A stretch of 64,000 nt of DNA. Source: Mycetohabitans endofungorum. Its GTDB lineage: Bacteria > Pseudomonadota > Gammaproteobacteria > Burkholderiales > Burkholderiaceae. Below the pieces are notes generated by a model. That model was not told the origin of the DNA. It saw nothing but the letters and a program-made list of their open reading frames with translations, and ran no database searches. Position numbers and translations under genes: made by a program. Position 1 is the stretch's first letter. The number at the start of each line of letters is the position of its first letter. This document shows, in pieces, positions 38,226-48,349 of this stretch. The stretch lies in NCBI RefSeq assembly GCF_002927045.1, contig NZ_PRDW01000006.1, positions 124,001 through 188,000 of the forward strand. Direction: 5' to 3'.

Positions 38226-39090
38226 CTGAAGAAGCTGTTGGCCGCAGCGATGCTCGACATGGAAGCGCTGAAGGTTATCATTGAGGCAAAGCCCTGAGCC
38301 CGCAAGTCAAACGCGAGGCAGTGGCGGCGATCCGGAGAAGGTCAACATCTCGGAGCGCTGCGCCTGCCGGCTTGCCGGGCTTTCTCGCAGCGTGTTGCTT
38401 GACGAAACGAAGCCTGACTACGAGAACGAAATGCTGATGTCGAGTTTGGTGAATTTGGCGCATGAACGTCGGCGGTTCGACTATCGGCGATTACACGCGT
38501 TGATGAAGCGCGACGGTATCCACGCGAACTACAAGCGCGTGCATCGTTTTTATCGTGAAGCGGGGCTGGCTGTGCGGTGCCGTTGCCGGTACCACGGTGT
38601 CGTGATTGAACGCGAGCAACGGGCCTTGTCGAGCGGGCCACGAGGCTGGGCCAATTGATTTCGTGGTGGACGCATTGTCGAACGAGTGGCGTCCGAAGTG
38701 TAACCATCGTTCACGATTTCCCCAAGAACGCTGTCGATATCGTCGTGAACTCCGGCATCTCGGGCCTTGTATGTCTCTCGAGCGTTGGCCGAGCAGCGCG
38801 TGTCCGGGGCGATCCCAAAGCGCTGCGAACGGAACAGGGATCGGAATTGACGAGCCAGGCGCTCGGCCAATGGGCGTACGCCAATGACGTGACGTTGAAA
38901 TTGATTGAGCCGGGCAAGCCGACGCAAAATGCCTACATCGAATTGTTCAACGGTAAGTTCCGCGTCGAATGTCTTAACGAGCACGGATCTACGACGCTGG
39001 CCCACGCCCGCGCAATCACCGCGGCATGGCGTCAGAACTATAACGAGGAATGGCCACGCAGCGCACTAAACTACCTCTCGCCTGGGAAAA
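38226..39090 (+). mobile_element. IS3-family insertion sequence remnant (OrfA tail and decayed OrfB)
   Basis: Begins with the OrfA C-terminus LKKLLAAAMLDMEALKV. OrfB follows in several frames: SPQVKREAVAAI, then VNISERCACRLAGLSRSVLL and HERRRFDYRRLHALMKRDGI, then DFVVDALSNEWRP, and the catalytic DDE end QGSELTSQALGQWAYANDVT, KPTQNAYIELFNGKFRVECL, RQNYNEEWPRSALNYLSPG. At least three frameshifts, and the 5' end and terminal repeats are missing, so it is immobile. Confidence 0.87.
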
Positions 39091-39205
39091 TTAGTGGTCC
39101 CTTGTGGCTCTTTTTGTATGATCTTTTAGCTAAAGTTGACTAAATCACTTGCGACCATTGAATATATGACCGTCCAAGGTTGAGTGACAGGAAATAATTA
39201 GGCCA

Positions 39206-40123
39206 ATGAAGAGAGCATGCCCAACCATCCAGGAGTTGCTTGCGTTTGATGCAGTCGCCAAGCATGAGAGTTTCACGCGTGCAGCTAACGTACTGTGCGT
39301 TACGGTCAGCGGCGTCAGTAAACAAATTGCCAGCCTAGAATCCTTCGTGGGGCGCCCTCTGCTTCAAAAAGCGGGACGCGGAGTCACACTGACCGCTGTA
39401 GGGCGGGAATATTGGAGAAAAATATCCCCAAGTCTGCGCGTTATTGAATCCGCAACCTTTGAAGCCAGACTAGACGAGTCTAGCGCAGGTGTGCTGACCC
39501 TAGCTAGCGTACCCACCTTTTTAACAAAGTGGCTTATCCCGCGGTTACCCAGCTTCCGCAAGCTTCACCCTGGCGTCACCTTCAGTTTTGGCCAGCATCT
39601 CAGGCTGAATGACTCGCAGCCAGCTGACATTGATGCGGCTATCCGTTTTGGCCCAGGTAATTGGTCATCTGTCATCTCAGATTACATTGCAGGCAAAGAA
39701 TTCATCTGTATCTACGCTGCTAAACTGGAGCAACAACTAGGTCACCCCATTAAACAGAGCGACGTATTAAAGCAGACTCTACTACACCACGAAGAAGCGC
39801 CTTTTGTCTGGCGACAATGGGCAACGCATTGGAATATAGACGAAACAATTACTCTTTCAGGCCCACGCTTTACGCAATATTCCGCCATAATCCAGGCAGT
39901 CGTAAACGGTCTAGGGGTGGGCCTCGTGCCGCAGATTCTTGTAGAAGAAGAACTTGCGCAAGGCATCGTGATGCAATTGGGACCAGCGATAGAATTTGAT
40001 CTAGGGCATTACCTGTGTTTCAATCCAAACCGGATGAACCGACCGATATTTGCAGCGTTCCACTCTTGGATGCTTACGCTTAACAAAGCAGAACAGTCAT
40101 GTTACAAGGTTCCGGTGGCATAA
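39206..40123 (+). CDS. LysR-family transcriptional regulator (GcvA-like)
   Basis: 305 residues, normal length. N-terminal HTH: TIQELLAFDAVAKHESFTRA, TVSGVSKQIASLESFVGRPL. The effector domain starts near residue 90 (VLTLASVPTFLTKWLIPRLP; PADIDAAIRFG), the GcvA/AmpR type. It likely controls the convergent ABC-LOG operon or nearby genes; the two are convergent (54 bp apart at their 3' ends), so the target is not obvious. AT-rich codon use. A 5' fragment of a second copy lies upstream. Confidence 0.92.
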   Translation: MKRACPTIQELLAFDAVAKHESFTRAANVLCVTVSGVSKQIASLESFVGRPLLQKAGRGVTLTAVGREYWRKISPSLRVIESATFEARLDESSAGVLTLASVPTFLTKWLIPRLPSFRKLHPGVTFSFGQHLRLNDSQPADIDAAIRFGPGNWSSVISDYIAGKEFICIYAAKLEQQLGHPIKQSDVLKQTLLHHEEAPFVWRQWATHWNIDETITLSGPRFTQYSAIIQAVVNGLGVGLVPQILVEEELAQGIVMQLGPAIEFDLGHYLCFNPNRMNRPIFAAFHSWMLTLNKAEQSCYKVPVA

Positions 40124-40177
40124 TTTAATAAAGGTGGCGTTGCCAACGGCTAACGAAAAAAGCAAAGATCGAGACTA

Positions 40178-40747
40178 TTATTGAGTGCGAGCATCAGACT
40201 CACGAACTAGATATTCGACCACCCATTCGAGAAGCTGATCGGTACTTTCAGCTGCCTGGGCACCGGGTAGCTGAAATTCTTCGTATAATGTAAAAACGGC
40301 TTTGCTCCACTTTACGCCCAACGCCATCTCAGAAAGTGTTCCCATTCCACCCCCAATGGCAACCACGCACACGCTACCGCGCACGACCAGCACATTGCGT
40401 ATTTCACCAATCCCTGTAGGAAGCGCCAATGTAACATATTTGTTAGCGCTACACCGGTCTTCTTCTGGGAGAATGCCAATGGCTATTCCACCCATGTCAT
40501 ATGCGCCATGGCATGCAGCTTCCATTACACCGCCCCGTCCTCCACAAATGATAGGCACGCCGGCACTTGCCAAGACGCTTGCCACTTTGTACGCTGCTGA
40601 GCGGCATGCCTCGTCACAAATACTTGGTCCAATTATTCCTACAGGCTGGGGATTACGACGCGGCCCCGATTGAATTTCAATTAACCGGCGAAGCTGCTTG
40701 TTAATTTTTTGGGATAGCGGCGTATTCACGCCGGCTTGTAAAAACAT
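40178..40747 (-). CDS. LOG-like nucleotide-binding (TIGR00725-type) protein
   Basis: 189 residues from ATG 40747; the frame is open to 40771, but that extension lies in the permease end. Rossmann-type LOG signature: PVGIIGPS, IICGGRGGVMEAACHGAYDM, IGILPEEDRCSANKYV, PTGIGEIRNVLVVRGS, AIGGGMGTLSEMALG. This is the TIGR00725 branch of the LOG/DprA-like superfamily, members of which bind or cleave nucleotides or nucleotide-like sugars. It overlaps the permease gene by 47 bp and so is probably co-translated with the importer. Its function there is unknown. Confidence 0.85.
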   Translation of the reverse strand: MFLQAGVNTPLSQKINKQLRRLIEIQSGPRRNPQPVGIIGPSICDEACRSAAYKVASVLASAGVPIICGGRGGVMEAACHGAYDMGGIAIGILPEEDRCSANKYVTLALPTGIGEIRNVLVVRGSVCVVAIGGGMGTLSEMALGVKWSKAVFTLYEEFQLPGAQAAESTDQLLEWVVEYLVRESDARTQ

Positions 40748-41519
40748 TACCCACTCCCAAGACAAAAACACAAAGAGCCAACAGTATTAGCGAAATGGCT
40801 GATGCTGCAGCCAAATCAGCGTTACTATCGTTGATTTTGGCAAACAAGAGCAATGGAAGAATATTGAGTTGCGTTCCCACTAAAGCAAGCGCGGTACCAT
40901 AAGTGCCCATGGCTAAAGCCGCAGCTAGGCAAGCGTTTGCAATGATCGATGGCGCAACCTCGGGTATGACCGTATCGAAAAACGCGCGTGTACGCGAGGC
41001 ACCGAGTGTACGAGCTGCGAGCCACGGGCGTTCATCCAAGTTGGCGAAGACTGGATAAAGTGATAATGCCACGCGGGGAATCAAATAATACGCGTAAGCT
41101 AAAGTAAGCCCGACAGCTGAGTACAGCCATCGCCCGCCCTGGGCAGGGTCGCCACCAAGCATCACTATAAGCTGTGTCACGAAGCCCGCTCTACCGTAAG
41201 CTAAAATAAAACCATAAGCAATAACCAGACCTGAAAAAGCAAGTGGGATCCCTAGCAACATCATTAGCCACTGGCGGCGGGATTCCGGCTGCCTCGTCAG
41301 TTCGATGGCAATCGCAGTACCTACGATAGTCGAGAGGCAGCCGGAGAACAGGCCGAGCATCACCGTATTCCTAAATGCGCTTAGGAATAAATGATCGGCA
41401 ATCACTTGACCGAATGCTTCGCCACCGCTCCTAACGGTCTCGGGGACGAGAGCAAGGAGCGGCAGAACAAAAAACAAGCCGAGAAAGGCCCAGGCTGGAA
41501 GTAGGCCAAATCGCTTCAT
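40701..41519 (-). CDS. ABC importer permease (second)
   Basis: 272 residues, about six membrane helices. Binding-protein-dependent transport domain with the EAA-like loop AARTLGASRTRAFFDTVIPE in front of VAPSIIANACLA. It pairs with the permease at 43669 to form the channel. Similar in order to iron(III)/2-aminoethylphosphonate-type importers with two separate permeases. It starts 3 bp after the binding-protein gene. Confidence 0.9.
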   Translation of the reverse strand: MKRFGLLPAWAFLGLFFVLPLLALVPETVRSGGEAFGQVIADHLFLSAFRNTVMLGLFSGCLSTIVGTAIAIELTRQPESRRQWLMMLLGIPLAFSGLVIAYGFILAYGRAGFVTQLIVMLGGDPAQGGRWLYSAVGLTLAYAYYLIPRVALSLYPVFANLDERPWLAARTLGASRTRAFFDTVIPEVAPSIIANACLAAALAMGTYGTALALVGTQLNILPLLLFAKINDSNADLAAASAISLILLALCVFVLGVGNVFTSRREYAAIPKN

Positions 41520-41522
41520 GAA

Positions 41523-42626
41523 TTAATTTTTCAAAACGGCCTTTGCCCATAAACGATCGACTTCGCTCTTGCGAGCAGATGCCTTAATCACATCAAGAGG
41601 TCGTGTTTGTGGTGCGTCTGGCATCTTTTGCTGAATATCGGGAGGCAGTGAAATACTCTTCACCGAAGGTCGGACAAAGCCCTTGGCAAACAGTTGCTGT
41701 CCGATTTCGCTCATGATGAAGTTAAGCCACAATTTTCCCGCATTCGGGTGCGGCCCATTCTTCACGAGGCTAATGCCATAAGGTGCCGCAACACTCGCTT
41801 CTTTAGGAATCACGACATCAACAACATCGGTCATGCCTTTTTCTGTGTATTTAGCCTTAAGTCCATCATTCTCGTAACCGATCCAGATCGGTATCTCGCC
41901 CTTCATGAACTTCGAATAAGGCGTTGTTCCTTCAGTTCGAATGACATTGCCCGCAGCATGCAGTTTCCCCAAATAATCGATGCCGGGCTTAACGTCGTCT
42001 ACGGAACCTCCATTGGCGTAGGCTGTAGCGAAGGCGACAACCTGCCCCACACCCGCGGAGCGTGGATCGAGGTAGACGATGCTATTCTTGTACTCTGGCT
42101 TGAGCAAATCAGCCCAAGAAGTGGGCGTATTACGCACAAGTTTTTTGTTCACAATAAATGCCACGTTCAGCGTATGGATGGTGAACCACTTGCCCTCCGG
42201 ATCTCGAAACACCTCGGGCAGCGTATCGAAGTGGATCGGCTTAAAAGGCGCCACCACGCCCTGTTTTACAGCGTCCACCGCGGATGCTGCAAAATAATAA
42301 GCCGTGTCTGCTTGAGGCCGACGCCGGCTTTTATTCAGTGCAGTCACAGTCGCAGCAGAACCCAAATCATTATAGTGCAGTTTGATTCCGGGATAGCGCT
42401 TGTTGAACGCATCGAATAGCGCCTTCCAATTGGCCCATGTTGGCCCCGTATCCCACGAAACGACCTCGCTTTCTTTTCTGGCAGCCTCGTAAAGTGCAAG
42501 TTCACCAGGATAAAGCTGCACTTTTTCCCAAACGATATCAGAAGTAGAGGCTGCAGTGGAAACAGTAGTCCCAAACCCTGCAAATGGCACTAGTGCTGCC
42601 GATTGAACAAAGCGTCTGCGTTTCAT
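41523..42626 (-). CDS. ABC importer substrate-binding protein
   Basis: 367 residues. N-terminus MKRRRFVQSAALVPFAGFG has RR followed by a hydrophobic stretch, like a Tat or Sec signal. The mature part has VVSWDTGPTWANWKALFDAF, IPIWIGYENDGLKAKYTEKG, PYGISLVKNGPHPNAGKLWL, typical of the iron/putrescine/aminoethylphosphonate-binding type II family. The substrate is not clear; no cluster of iron-coordinating tyrosines can be claimed. Its start overlaps the ATPase stop by 4 nt. Confidence 0.9.
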   Translation of the reverse strand: MKRRRFVQSAALVPFAGFGTTVSTAASTSDIVWEKVQLYPGELALYEAARKESEVVSWDTGPTWANWKALFDAFNKRYPGIKLHYNDLGSAATVTALNKSRRRPQADTAYYFAASAVDAVKQGVVAPFKPIHFDTLPEVFRDPEGKWFTIHTLNVAFIVNKKLVRNTPTSWADLLKPEYKNSIVYLDPRSAGVGQVVAFATAYANGGSVDDVKPGIDYLGKLHAAGNVIRTEGTTPYSKFMKGEIPIWIGYENDGLKAKYTEKGMTDVVDVVIPKEASVAAPYGISLVKNGPHPNAGKLWLNFIMSEIGQQLFAKGFVRPSVKSISLPPDIQQKMPDAPQTRPLDVIKASARKSEVDRLWAKAVLKN

Positions 42627-43672
42627 AAGACCTCCTGTGAAGGGTCGTCGTCAAGCAGTTGAACACACTGCGGTGGAATAGAAATGCCGCTTACCGGCAC
42701 CTCGATTGCTTCGCCTACGATCGGTTTGGAAGCGCCGTTTACTTGAAAGTCGTACCGAACCACTGAGCCCAAGTAGCGCTGGTTAACTGTACAACCTGTC
42801 AAATAGTTCAGTGTTCCTTCTGGAGGATCCTTTACCACATGCTCGGGACGGATCAGAACAAGTACCTTTTCTCCCAAACGTCGCCCATCAGTATTGGCAG
42901 CGATTTGAGCAAATCCTAAATCCACCTGATTATGTGCTGAAATTTTTGCGGGGAGTAATGTCGATAACCCCACAAACTCGGCTACCGCTCGGCTATTTGG
43001 ATAACAGTAAATATTTTTTGGCGAGCCAAACTGTAGAAGCTTACCGTCTTTGAGCACGGCGACATAATCGGATAGCGTCAACGCTTCCTCTTGATCATGT
43101 GTGACCAATATAGTTGTTGCGTTAAATTTCTTCTGAATTGACCGGATCTGATCGCGCAAATATCCTCGAATACCTACATCGAGTGCCGCCAATGGCTCGT
43201 CGAGCAATAACGCTTTGGGATCGATTGCCAAAGCTCGAGCCAGCGCAACTCGCTGCTGTTGCCCGCCTGATAGATTGGAAACTGGCCTGGTGGCAAAGTT
43301 TCCTAAACCCACTGTTTCTAATAATTCGGCCGCTTTAGCTAGTCGGTTTTTTAACGGGATCTTTTTTAAAGCGAGTCCGTATGCTACGTTCTCGATCACA
43401 TTGAGATGTGGGAAAAGCGCATAATTTTGGAATACCATTCCGATATTGCGCTTATGCACAGGTTTTCCTGCTAAATTTTCGCCGTCTAGGGTGATCGACC
43501 CCGATGCTTCGCTAATTAGGCCAGAAATAACCTTCAGAAGCGTTGACTTGCCAGAACCGCTTGCGCCAATCACGGCCACCATTTCACCGGTCTCGACCTC
43601 AAACGAAATATCAGTTAACCCATGTCCGGTCCCCGGGTATTGGTAACTCACTCTATCCAGAACCAGGCTCAT
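42623..43672 (-). CDS. ABC importer ATPase
   Basis: 349 residues from ATG 43672. Walker A GASGSGKST; signature LSGGQQQR; Walker B ALLLDEPLAALD; switch LVTHDQEEALTL. A C-terminal TOBE-type domain follows (about residues 240-349; VLVLIRPEHVVKDPPEG, RYLGSVVRYDFQVNG), as in CysA/PotA-like importers. It is the second gene of the operon, overlapping its neighbours by 4 nt on both sides. Confidence 0.94.
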   Translation of the reverse strand: MSLVLDRVSYQYPGTGHGLTDISFEVETGEMVAVIGASGSGKSTLLKVISGLISEASGSITLDGENLAGKPVHKRNIGMVFQNYALFPHLNVIENVAYGLALKKIPLKNRLAKAAELLETVGLGNFATRPVSNLSGGQQQRVALARALAIDPKALLLDEPLAALDVGIRGYLRDQIRSIQKKFNATTILVTHDQEEALTLSDYVAVLKDGKLLQFGSPKNIYCYPNSRAVAEFVGLSTLLPAKISAHNQVDLGFAQIAANTDGRRLGEKVLVLIRPEHVVKDPPEGTLNYLTGCTVNQRYLGSVVRYDFQVNGASKPIVGEAIEVPVSGISIPPQCVQLLDDDPSQEVL

Positions 43673-44541
43673 GATTTTTTGATAGCGGTAGAAGAAACAA
43701 ATGCCGCTGTGCTGGCTAACACAAGAAGAATAACGGTGGCCGCACAAGCAAAGCCAGTTGTACCATAAAAAGCTTGCCACAAGACAACCGGATAAGTGCG
43801 ATTTTGGAAGCTGGCAAGTAAATTGGATAAACCAAATTCACCTACCGAAATGGCAGAAACCATCATAAGACCGCTTAACAGGCTTTTCCGTAAATTAGGT
43901 ATGGCAATCCCAAAAAACTGCTGTAGTTCCGTAGCTCCCAACGTCGCGGCTGCGCGTTCTAGCGTCGCCAAATCGGAATGCCGAAGATCGGATAACAAAG
44001 TATTAGTAAGGTAAGGCAACGTATGAACAGCGTGTACTACGATCAGCAATGGCAAGGTTCCGAGCCAAGGGAAAACATCTGTGTTAAATACAATGATATA
44101 GCCAAAACCCAACGTGATGGTCGGTACGACTATAGGCATCATACTCACAATTTTAGCTGCGGCGCTCCCACCCCGGCCAGCTTTATGGTATAAGGAGTAA
44201 GCAAGTGGGAGGGCTAAAATCGTATTGATCGCGCACGCGCTCAGCGCCACCACGAGGCTCGTCGTAAACGCACTACGAAAAGACGAATCCAACCAAATAT
44301 CGACGTACCATTGAACTGTTATCCCGCTAGGAAGTAGCGAGTTCATCCATAGCTCACCCACACTACCAATGCTCAACAACAGGATGGGCAGTAATAGGTA
44401 AATTGCGTAGACAGCAGCAATGCCTCGAACCACTATTCTCTCCACTTCAAGCAACCACCCAATACGCTTTGCTACTACGCAATCCTGATAATGCTGATAA
44501 AAGCGAGCCGCCGCTTCCCCTCCATATAGGGAACAGCACAT
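43669..44541 (-). CDS. ABC importer permease (first gene of the operon)
   Basis: 290 residues with an N-terminal cytoplasmic stretch, then about six helices (GIAAVYAIYLLLPILLLSIG first). The ATPase-contact loop is LERAAATLGATELQQFFGIA before IPNLRKSLLSGLMMV. With genes down to 40178 it makes permease-ATPase-binding protein-permease-LOG, all overlapping or almost touching. The order resembles phnV-T-S-U of 2-aminoethylphosphonate import, but no phosphonate catabolic gene is present. An internal ATG could shorten the unusual N-terminus. Confidence 0.9.
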   Translation of the reverse strand: MCCSLYGGEAAARFYQHYQDCVVAKRIGWLLEVERIVVRGIAAVYAIYLLLPILLLSIGSVGELWMNSLLPSGITVQWYVDIWLDSSFRSAFTTSLVVALSACAINTILALPLAYSLYHKAGRGGSAAAKIVSMMPIVVPTITLGFGYIIVFNTDVFPWLGTLPLLIVVHAVHTLPYLTNTLLSDLRHSDLATLERAAATLGATELQQFFGIAIPNLRKSLLSGLMMVSAISVGEFGLSNLLASFQNRTYPVVLWQAFYGTTGFACAATVILLVLASTAAFVSSTAIKKS

Positions 44542-45277
44542 CCCGAATTGGTTTAAGTTGAGGCCGTCACAGTAACATCGTTGACCATTTACGCCCGACA
44601 GTTTGCCTTAGACTTTGGCGGAGCGATAGGCTGTGTCAATTAGCCTAAATTATAGTGAAATCCGCCATATTTCAAACTAAGCTTTTGATTTTTATGGAAA
44701 AGTTAACGTTGAATCGAACGGAGAGACGGCGCCAAAGACTCATCATGTAATCACCTTACCGTCGAACATCCGCCATTGTGCGAAGTCGTTGAACTGCTCG
44801 CTCTTGGGGGTTGATGCATGAGTCGTGCGATGCGGATAAGTGGCCCCTATTGTTTGGATAATGTCATGAGATTTTTAAGTGGAACATTCGGTTAGTCACG
44901 TCGCCGATTAACTGTAGGCAGCGTCGCGAAGGATGCCTTGTCCGCGTCTGCTCGGCCAGATTGGAACGGGACCGTTTCCCGTTGTACAGGCTGAATTACT
45001 TGGCGACGGAGTGCGACGGTTCGTGCTCGACGGTGACACACGCGGCACTGGCGTGCCACCACCGAGTGCGGGCCGCCTATCGAGGTGGTTGACCGCAGGT
45101 AGAGCGAGTCGCCATCGTTCATGCCGCGAATGTGCCCCGCACTGCGTTTCATAATACGAAAAATTCTCGGCGATAGATGTAGCCAATCGGTCCGATACAA
45201 CTAAACGACTTCACCGCGCCGCACCATTTGTCGTAAGCTTCGGGGTAGTCGTCTTTAACCCAAGAAGGAAAAGCGCA
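44542..45277. other. Intergenic stretch, GC changes back to normal
   Basis: About 735 bp. The left half (44540-44720) is AT-rich and must hold the promoter of the ABC operon. The right half has returned to high GC and leads into ahpC. No gene is recognised. Confidence 0.45.
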
Positions 45278-45841
45278 ATGTCTCTTATCAACACGCAAGT
45301 CAAACCGTTCAAGGCAACTGCCTACCACAATGGCAATTTCGTGACAATCACGGAGGAGAACCTGAAGGGCAAGTGGTCGGTCGTCGTGTTCTACCCGGCT
45401 GACTTTACGTTCGTGTGCCCGACCGAGTTGGGTGATTTGGCAGACCACTACGCTGAATTCCAAAAGCTCGGTGCCGAGATCTATGGCGTGTCAACGGATA
45501 CGCATTTCACGCACAAGGCCTGGCACGACACGTCGGAAACGATCGCCAAGATCAAGTATCCGTTGGTGGGCGATCCGACGGCCACGCTGGCCCGCAACTT
45601 CGAGGTGCTGATCGAGGAAGAAGGCCTGGCGCTGCGCGGCACGTTCGTGATCGACCCGGAAGGCCAGATCAAGCTGTACGAGATTCATGACAACGGCATC
45701 GGCCGTGACGCGAAGGAGTTGCTGCGCAAGGTGCAAGCTGCGCAGTATGTCGCGTCGCACCCCGGCGAAGTGTGCCCGGCCAAGTGGACCCCGGGCGCTG
45801 AGACGCTGAAGCCGTCGTTGGACCTGGTTGGTAAGATCTGA
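45278..45841 (+). CDS. ahpC: Alkyl hydroperoxide reductase, peroxiredoxin subunit
   Basis: 187 residues, the standard length for AhpC. Peroxidatic Cys in [17 protein letters not shown]; resolving Cys in [13 protein letters not shown]. It reduces hydrogen peroxide and organic peroxides, using AhpF for reduction. Preceded by GAAGGA at proper spacing. Followed by a hairpin and, 116 bp on, by ahpF. Confidence 0.97.
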   Translation: MSLINTQVKPFKATAYHNGNFVTITEENLKGKWSVVVFYPADFTFVCPTELGDLADHYAEFQKLGAEIYGVSTDTHFTHKAWHDTSETIAKIKYPLVGDPTATLARNFEVLIEEEGLALRGTFVIDPEGQIKLYEIHDNGIGRDAKELLRKVQAAQYVASHPGEVCPAKWTPGAETLKPSLDLVGKI

Positions 45842-45846
45842 CGTTT

Positions 45847-45874
45847 ATGCGCCGTCCTACACCGGACGGCGCAT
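45847..45874 (+). terminator. Strong hairpin between ahpC and ahpF
   Basis: ATGCGCCGTCC (45847-45857), loop TACACC, GGACGGCGCAT (45864-45874): an 11-bp perfect stem. No U-run follows, so it may be an attenuator or a 3' stabiliser that makes ahpC more abundant than ahpF. Confidence 0.7.
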
Positions 45875-45957
45875 GACGCGGCCGTCGCGGCACTGCGCCG
45901 TGACGTGCCGCCTGCCCGGCGCGCCCCTTCTTTGCTTCCTCCGTTGGAATCCTCGCG

Positions 45958-47556
45958 ATGCTCGACGCCAATCTCAAGACCCAATTAAAAAGCTACCTGG
46001 ACAACGTTACCGAAGCGATCGAGATCGACGCGTTCGTGGATGACAGCGACAAATCGGATGAACTGCGCGCACTGCTGCAGGACATCGCATCGCTGTCCAC
46101 GCGCATCGTGGTGACGGAGCACACGGGTAATGACGTGGAGCGCGTGCCATCATTCGCGATCCGGCGCGTTGGCACGGATATCGCTGTGCGCTTCGCCGGC
46201 ATTCCGATGGGTCACGAATTCACGTCGCTAGTGTTGGCGTTGCTGCAAGTCGGTGGCCACCCGGTCAAGCTCGAACCGGATGTGATCGAGCGGATCCGCA
46301 GCTTGGACGGCGACTATACGTTCGAGACCTATGTCTCGCTGTCTTGCCAGAATTGCCCTGAAGTCGTCCAGGCATTGAACGCGATGTCGGTAATCAATCC
46401 CAGGATTTGCCATGTGGCAATCGATGGCGCGCTGTTTCAGGACGAAGTGCAGTCGCGACAGGTCATGGCGGTGCCGACCCTGTATTTGAACGACGAAGTG
46501 TTCGGCCAGGGCCGCATGGGTGTCGAGGCATTGTTGGCGAAGCTGGACAGCAGCGGCGCCGCGCACGTGGCCGACAAGCTCAACGCGAAGGAAGTGTTCG
46601 ACATGCTGATCGTCGGCGGCGGGCCGGCCGGCGCCGCCGCAGCGATCTATGCCGCGCGCAAGGGCATCCGCACCGGTGTGGTGGCCGAGCGTTTTGGTGG
46701 GCAAGTATTGGACACACTGGCAATCGAGAATTTTGTTTCGGTTCAGGAAACGGATGGACCGAAATTTGCGGCGGCGCTCGAGCAGCACGTGAAGTGCTAC
46801 GACGTCGACGTGATCGATTTGCAACGCGCCGAATCGTTGCAGCCGGGCGACGTGACCGCGGTGCAGTTGGCCAGTGGTGCACAGCTGCGTGCGCGCAGCG
46901 TGGTGCTTGCCACAGGTGCGCGCTGGCGCGAGATCGACGTGCCCGGTGAGCGCGAATATCGCAACCGTGGCGTCGCGTACTGCCCGCATTGCGATGGTCC
47001 GCTGTTTAAGGGCAAGCGCGTGGCGGTGATTGGCGGCGGCAATTCCGGTGTCGAGGCCGCGATCGATCTGGCGGGCGTTGTCAAGCATGTGACGTTGCTG
47101 GAGTTCGATGGCCAGCTGCGTGCCGATGAGGTGCTGCAGCGCAAGCTGCGCAGCCTGGACAATGTGACGGTGCACACGCACGCGCAGACGACCGAGGTCA
47201 CCGGCGATGGCAATAAGGTCGATGGCCTGACTTACGTGGACCGTTCGTCGGGCGAGCGTCACCATCTGGCGCTCGAGGGCGTGTTCGTGCAGATCGGCTT
47301 GGTGCCGAACACCGAATGGCTCAAGGGCAGCGGCGTCGCGCTGTCGCCGCGCGGTGAGATCGAAATCGATGCCAAGGGTCAGACGTCGGTGCCGGGTGTA
47401 TTCGCGGCTGGCGATGTAACGACGGTTCCGTACAAGCAGATCGTGGTCGCCGTGGGCGAAGGCGCGAAGGCGGCGCTGGGCGCGTTCGAGCACCTGATTC
47501 GCACCTCTGCGCCGACCGATGCGGCGCTGCAGCAGCCGATCGAGGCGACCGCGTAG
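45958..47556 (+). CDS. ahpF: Alkyl hydroperoxide reductase, flavoprotein disulfide reductase subunit
   Basis: 532 residues. The N-terminal double-thioredoxin domain carries the Cxx[13 protein letters not shown]-binding [17 protein letters not shown]; the thioredoxin-reductase redox pair CPHCDG; NADH site [17 protein letters not shown]-terminal [22 protein letters not shown]. It passes electrons from NADH to AhpC. Normal length. Downstream of ahpC on the same strand. Confidence 0.97.
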   Translation: MLDANLKTQLKSYLDNVTEAIEIDAFVDDSDKSDELRALLQDIASLSTRIVVTEHTGNDVERVPSFAIRRVGTDIAVRFAGIPMGHEFTSLVLALLQVGGHPVKLEPDVIERIRSLDGDYTFETYVSLSCQNCPEVVQALNAMSVINPRICHVAIDGALFQDEVQSRQVMAVPTLYLNDEVFGQGRMGVEALLAKLDSSGAAHVADKLNAKEVFDMLIVGGGPAGAAAAIYAARKGIRTGVVAERFGGQVLDTLAIENFVSVQETDGPKFAAALEQHVKCYDVDVIDLQRAESLQPGDVTAVQLASGAQLRARSVVLATGARWREIDVPGEREYRNRGVAYCPHCDGPLFKGKRVAVIGGGNSGVEAAIDLAGVVKHVTLLEFDGQLRADEVLQRKLRSLDNVTVHTHAQTTEVTGDGNKVDGLTYVDRSSGERHHLALEGVFVQIGLVPNTEWLKGSGVALSPRGEIEIDAKGQTSVPGVFAAGDVTTVPYKQIVVAVGEGAKAALGAFEHLIRTSAPTDAALQQPIEATA

Positions 47557-47579
47557 TCTGTCCCCGCGGCCCGGCCGAT

Positions 47580-47741
47580 TCACGACTCGGAATAGGCGAG
47601 CCGGTGGCGCGTATCTGAAGTCAGATAGCAGAGACCTGCACTCACGCCGAGCATGTCGGCGGAAACCAGCACGATCCACGGGATACCGCTAACGAGCCGC
47701 GCGCCGGTAAACACGTGTGCAGCGAGTAACCCGTCTCGAAA
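47580..47741 (-). pseudogene. C-terminal scrap of a nitrate/sulfonate/taurine-type ABC permease
   Basis: Minus strand reads LFRDGLLAAHVFTGARLVSG then IPWIVLVSADMLGVSAGLCY and TSDTRHRLAYSES. The pattern VPAEMLGVxSGLGYxILDTRDRLAYSEL is typical of SsuC/NrtB permeases. Only about 55 residues remain, and the conserved Pro-Glu is changed to Ser-Asp. Confidence 0.6.
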
Positions 47742-47807
47742 CAGCCGTACAGTTGCGGCGATGCGCCATTTAGCAGTGACGCTTGGAGGTTGTCGGTGTA
47801 TCGTCAC

Positions 47808-48349
47808 GGGTCGTTAGCTATCAAAAGCCGTCAGGCCACGCGATGACAAACGCGTCTTAGTGCTTTGCTTTTCAGTCGTCGCGCGTCAAGGATCGCTGCC
47901 GGGCTGCTTAGCGCTCGCGTCCGCGCGAGGCTGCGCCCTGGTAGCCGTGAAGGCCTACTTTACTGCACATCGACGAAATCGGGATGTCCACGTTGTGGGA
48001 ATGACGGACACCGCCCGCCGATTCGTCAGCTTTCGTGCAGCGAGTTTCTCTACGTGCCCTGCTGGCGTAGCGCGCATGCGCGTTACACCGGACTCGACTT
48101 TCAACATAGCAAATGGATCGCGGACATGTTCCGCAAGGTGGACCTGTGCCCGGTAATCGGTAAAGCGGACCGTGTGCACGAGTCCGGGCCGGCCCTCGAT
48201 GAAAAAGATTGGCGCATGAGCGTTGCGCGGATAGTCACCGATGACCTTGGGTTGATCGAATTCGACGCCGTGTCGCGCGCCGTCGGCAGGGCTGGGGTGC
48301 CCAGCTAACGGTGCACAGGAAAGTAAATTAGGTAAGGCTTATTGATTAG
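47808..48349. other. No gene recognised
   Basis: About 540 bp of overlapping short frames. The last 50 bp are AT-rich and probably hold the promoter and leader of the porin gene. Confidence 0.4.

Noticed and set aside
40178-44541. Assignment as a definite 2-aminoethylphosphonate importer
   Set aside because: Gene order is similar, but no phosphonate-degrading gene is present and the binding protein does not reveal its ligand.
46228-47679. 483-codon antisense frame in ahpF
   Set aside because: It mirrors high-GC codon use of ahpF on the other strand; His/Arg-rich translation without any family features.
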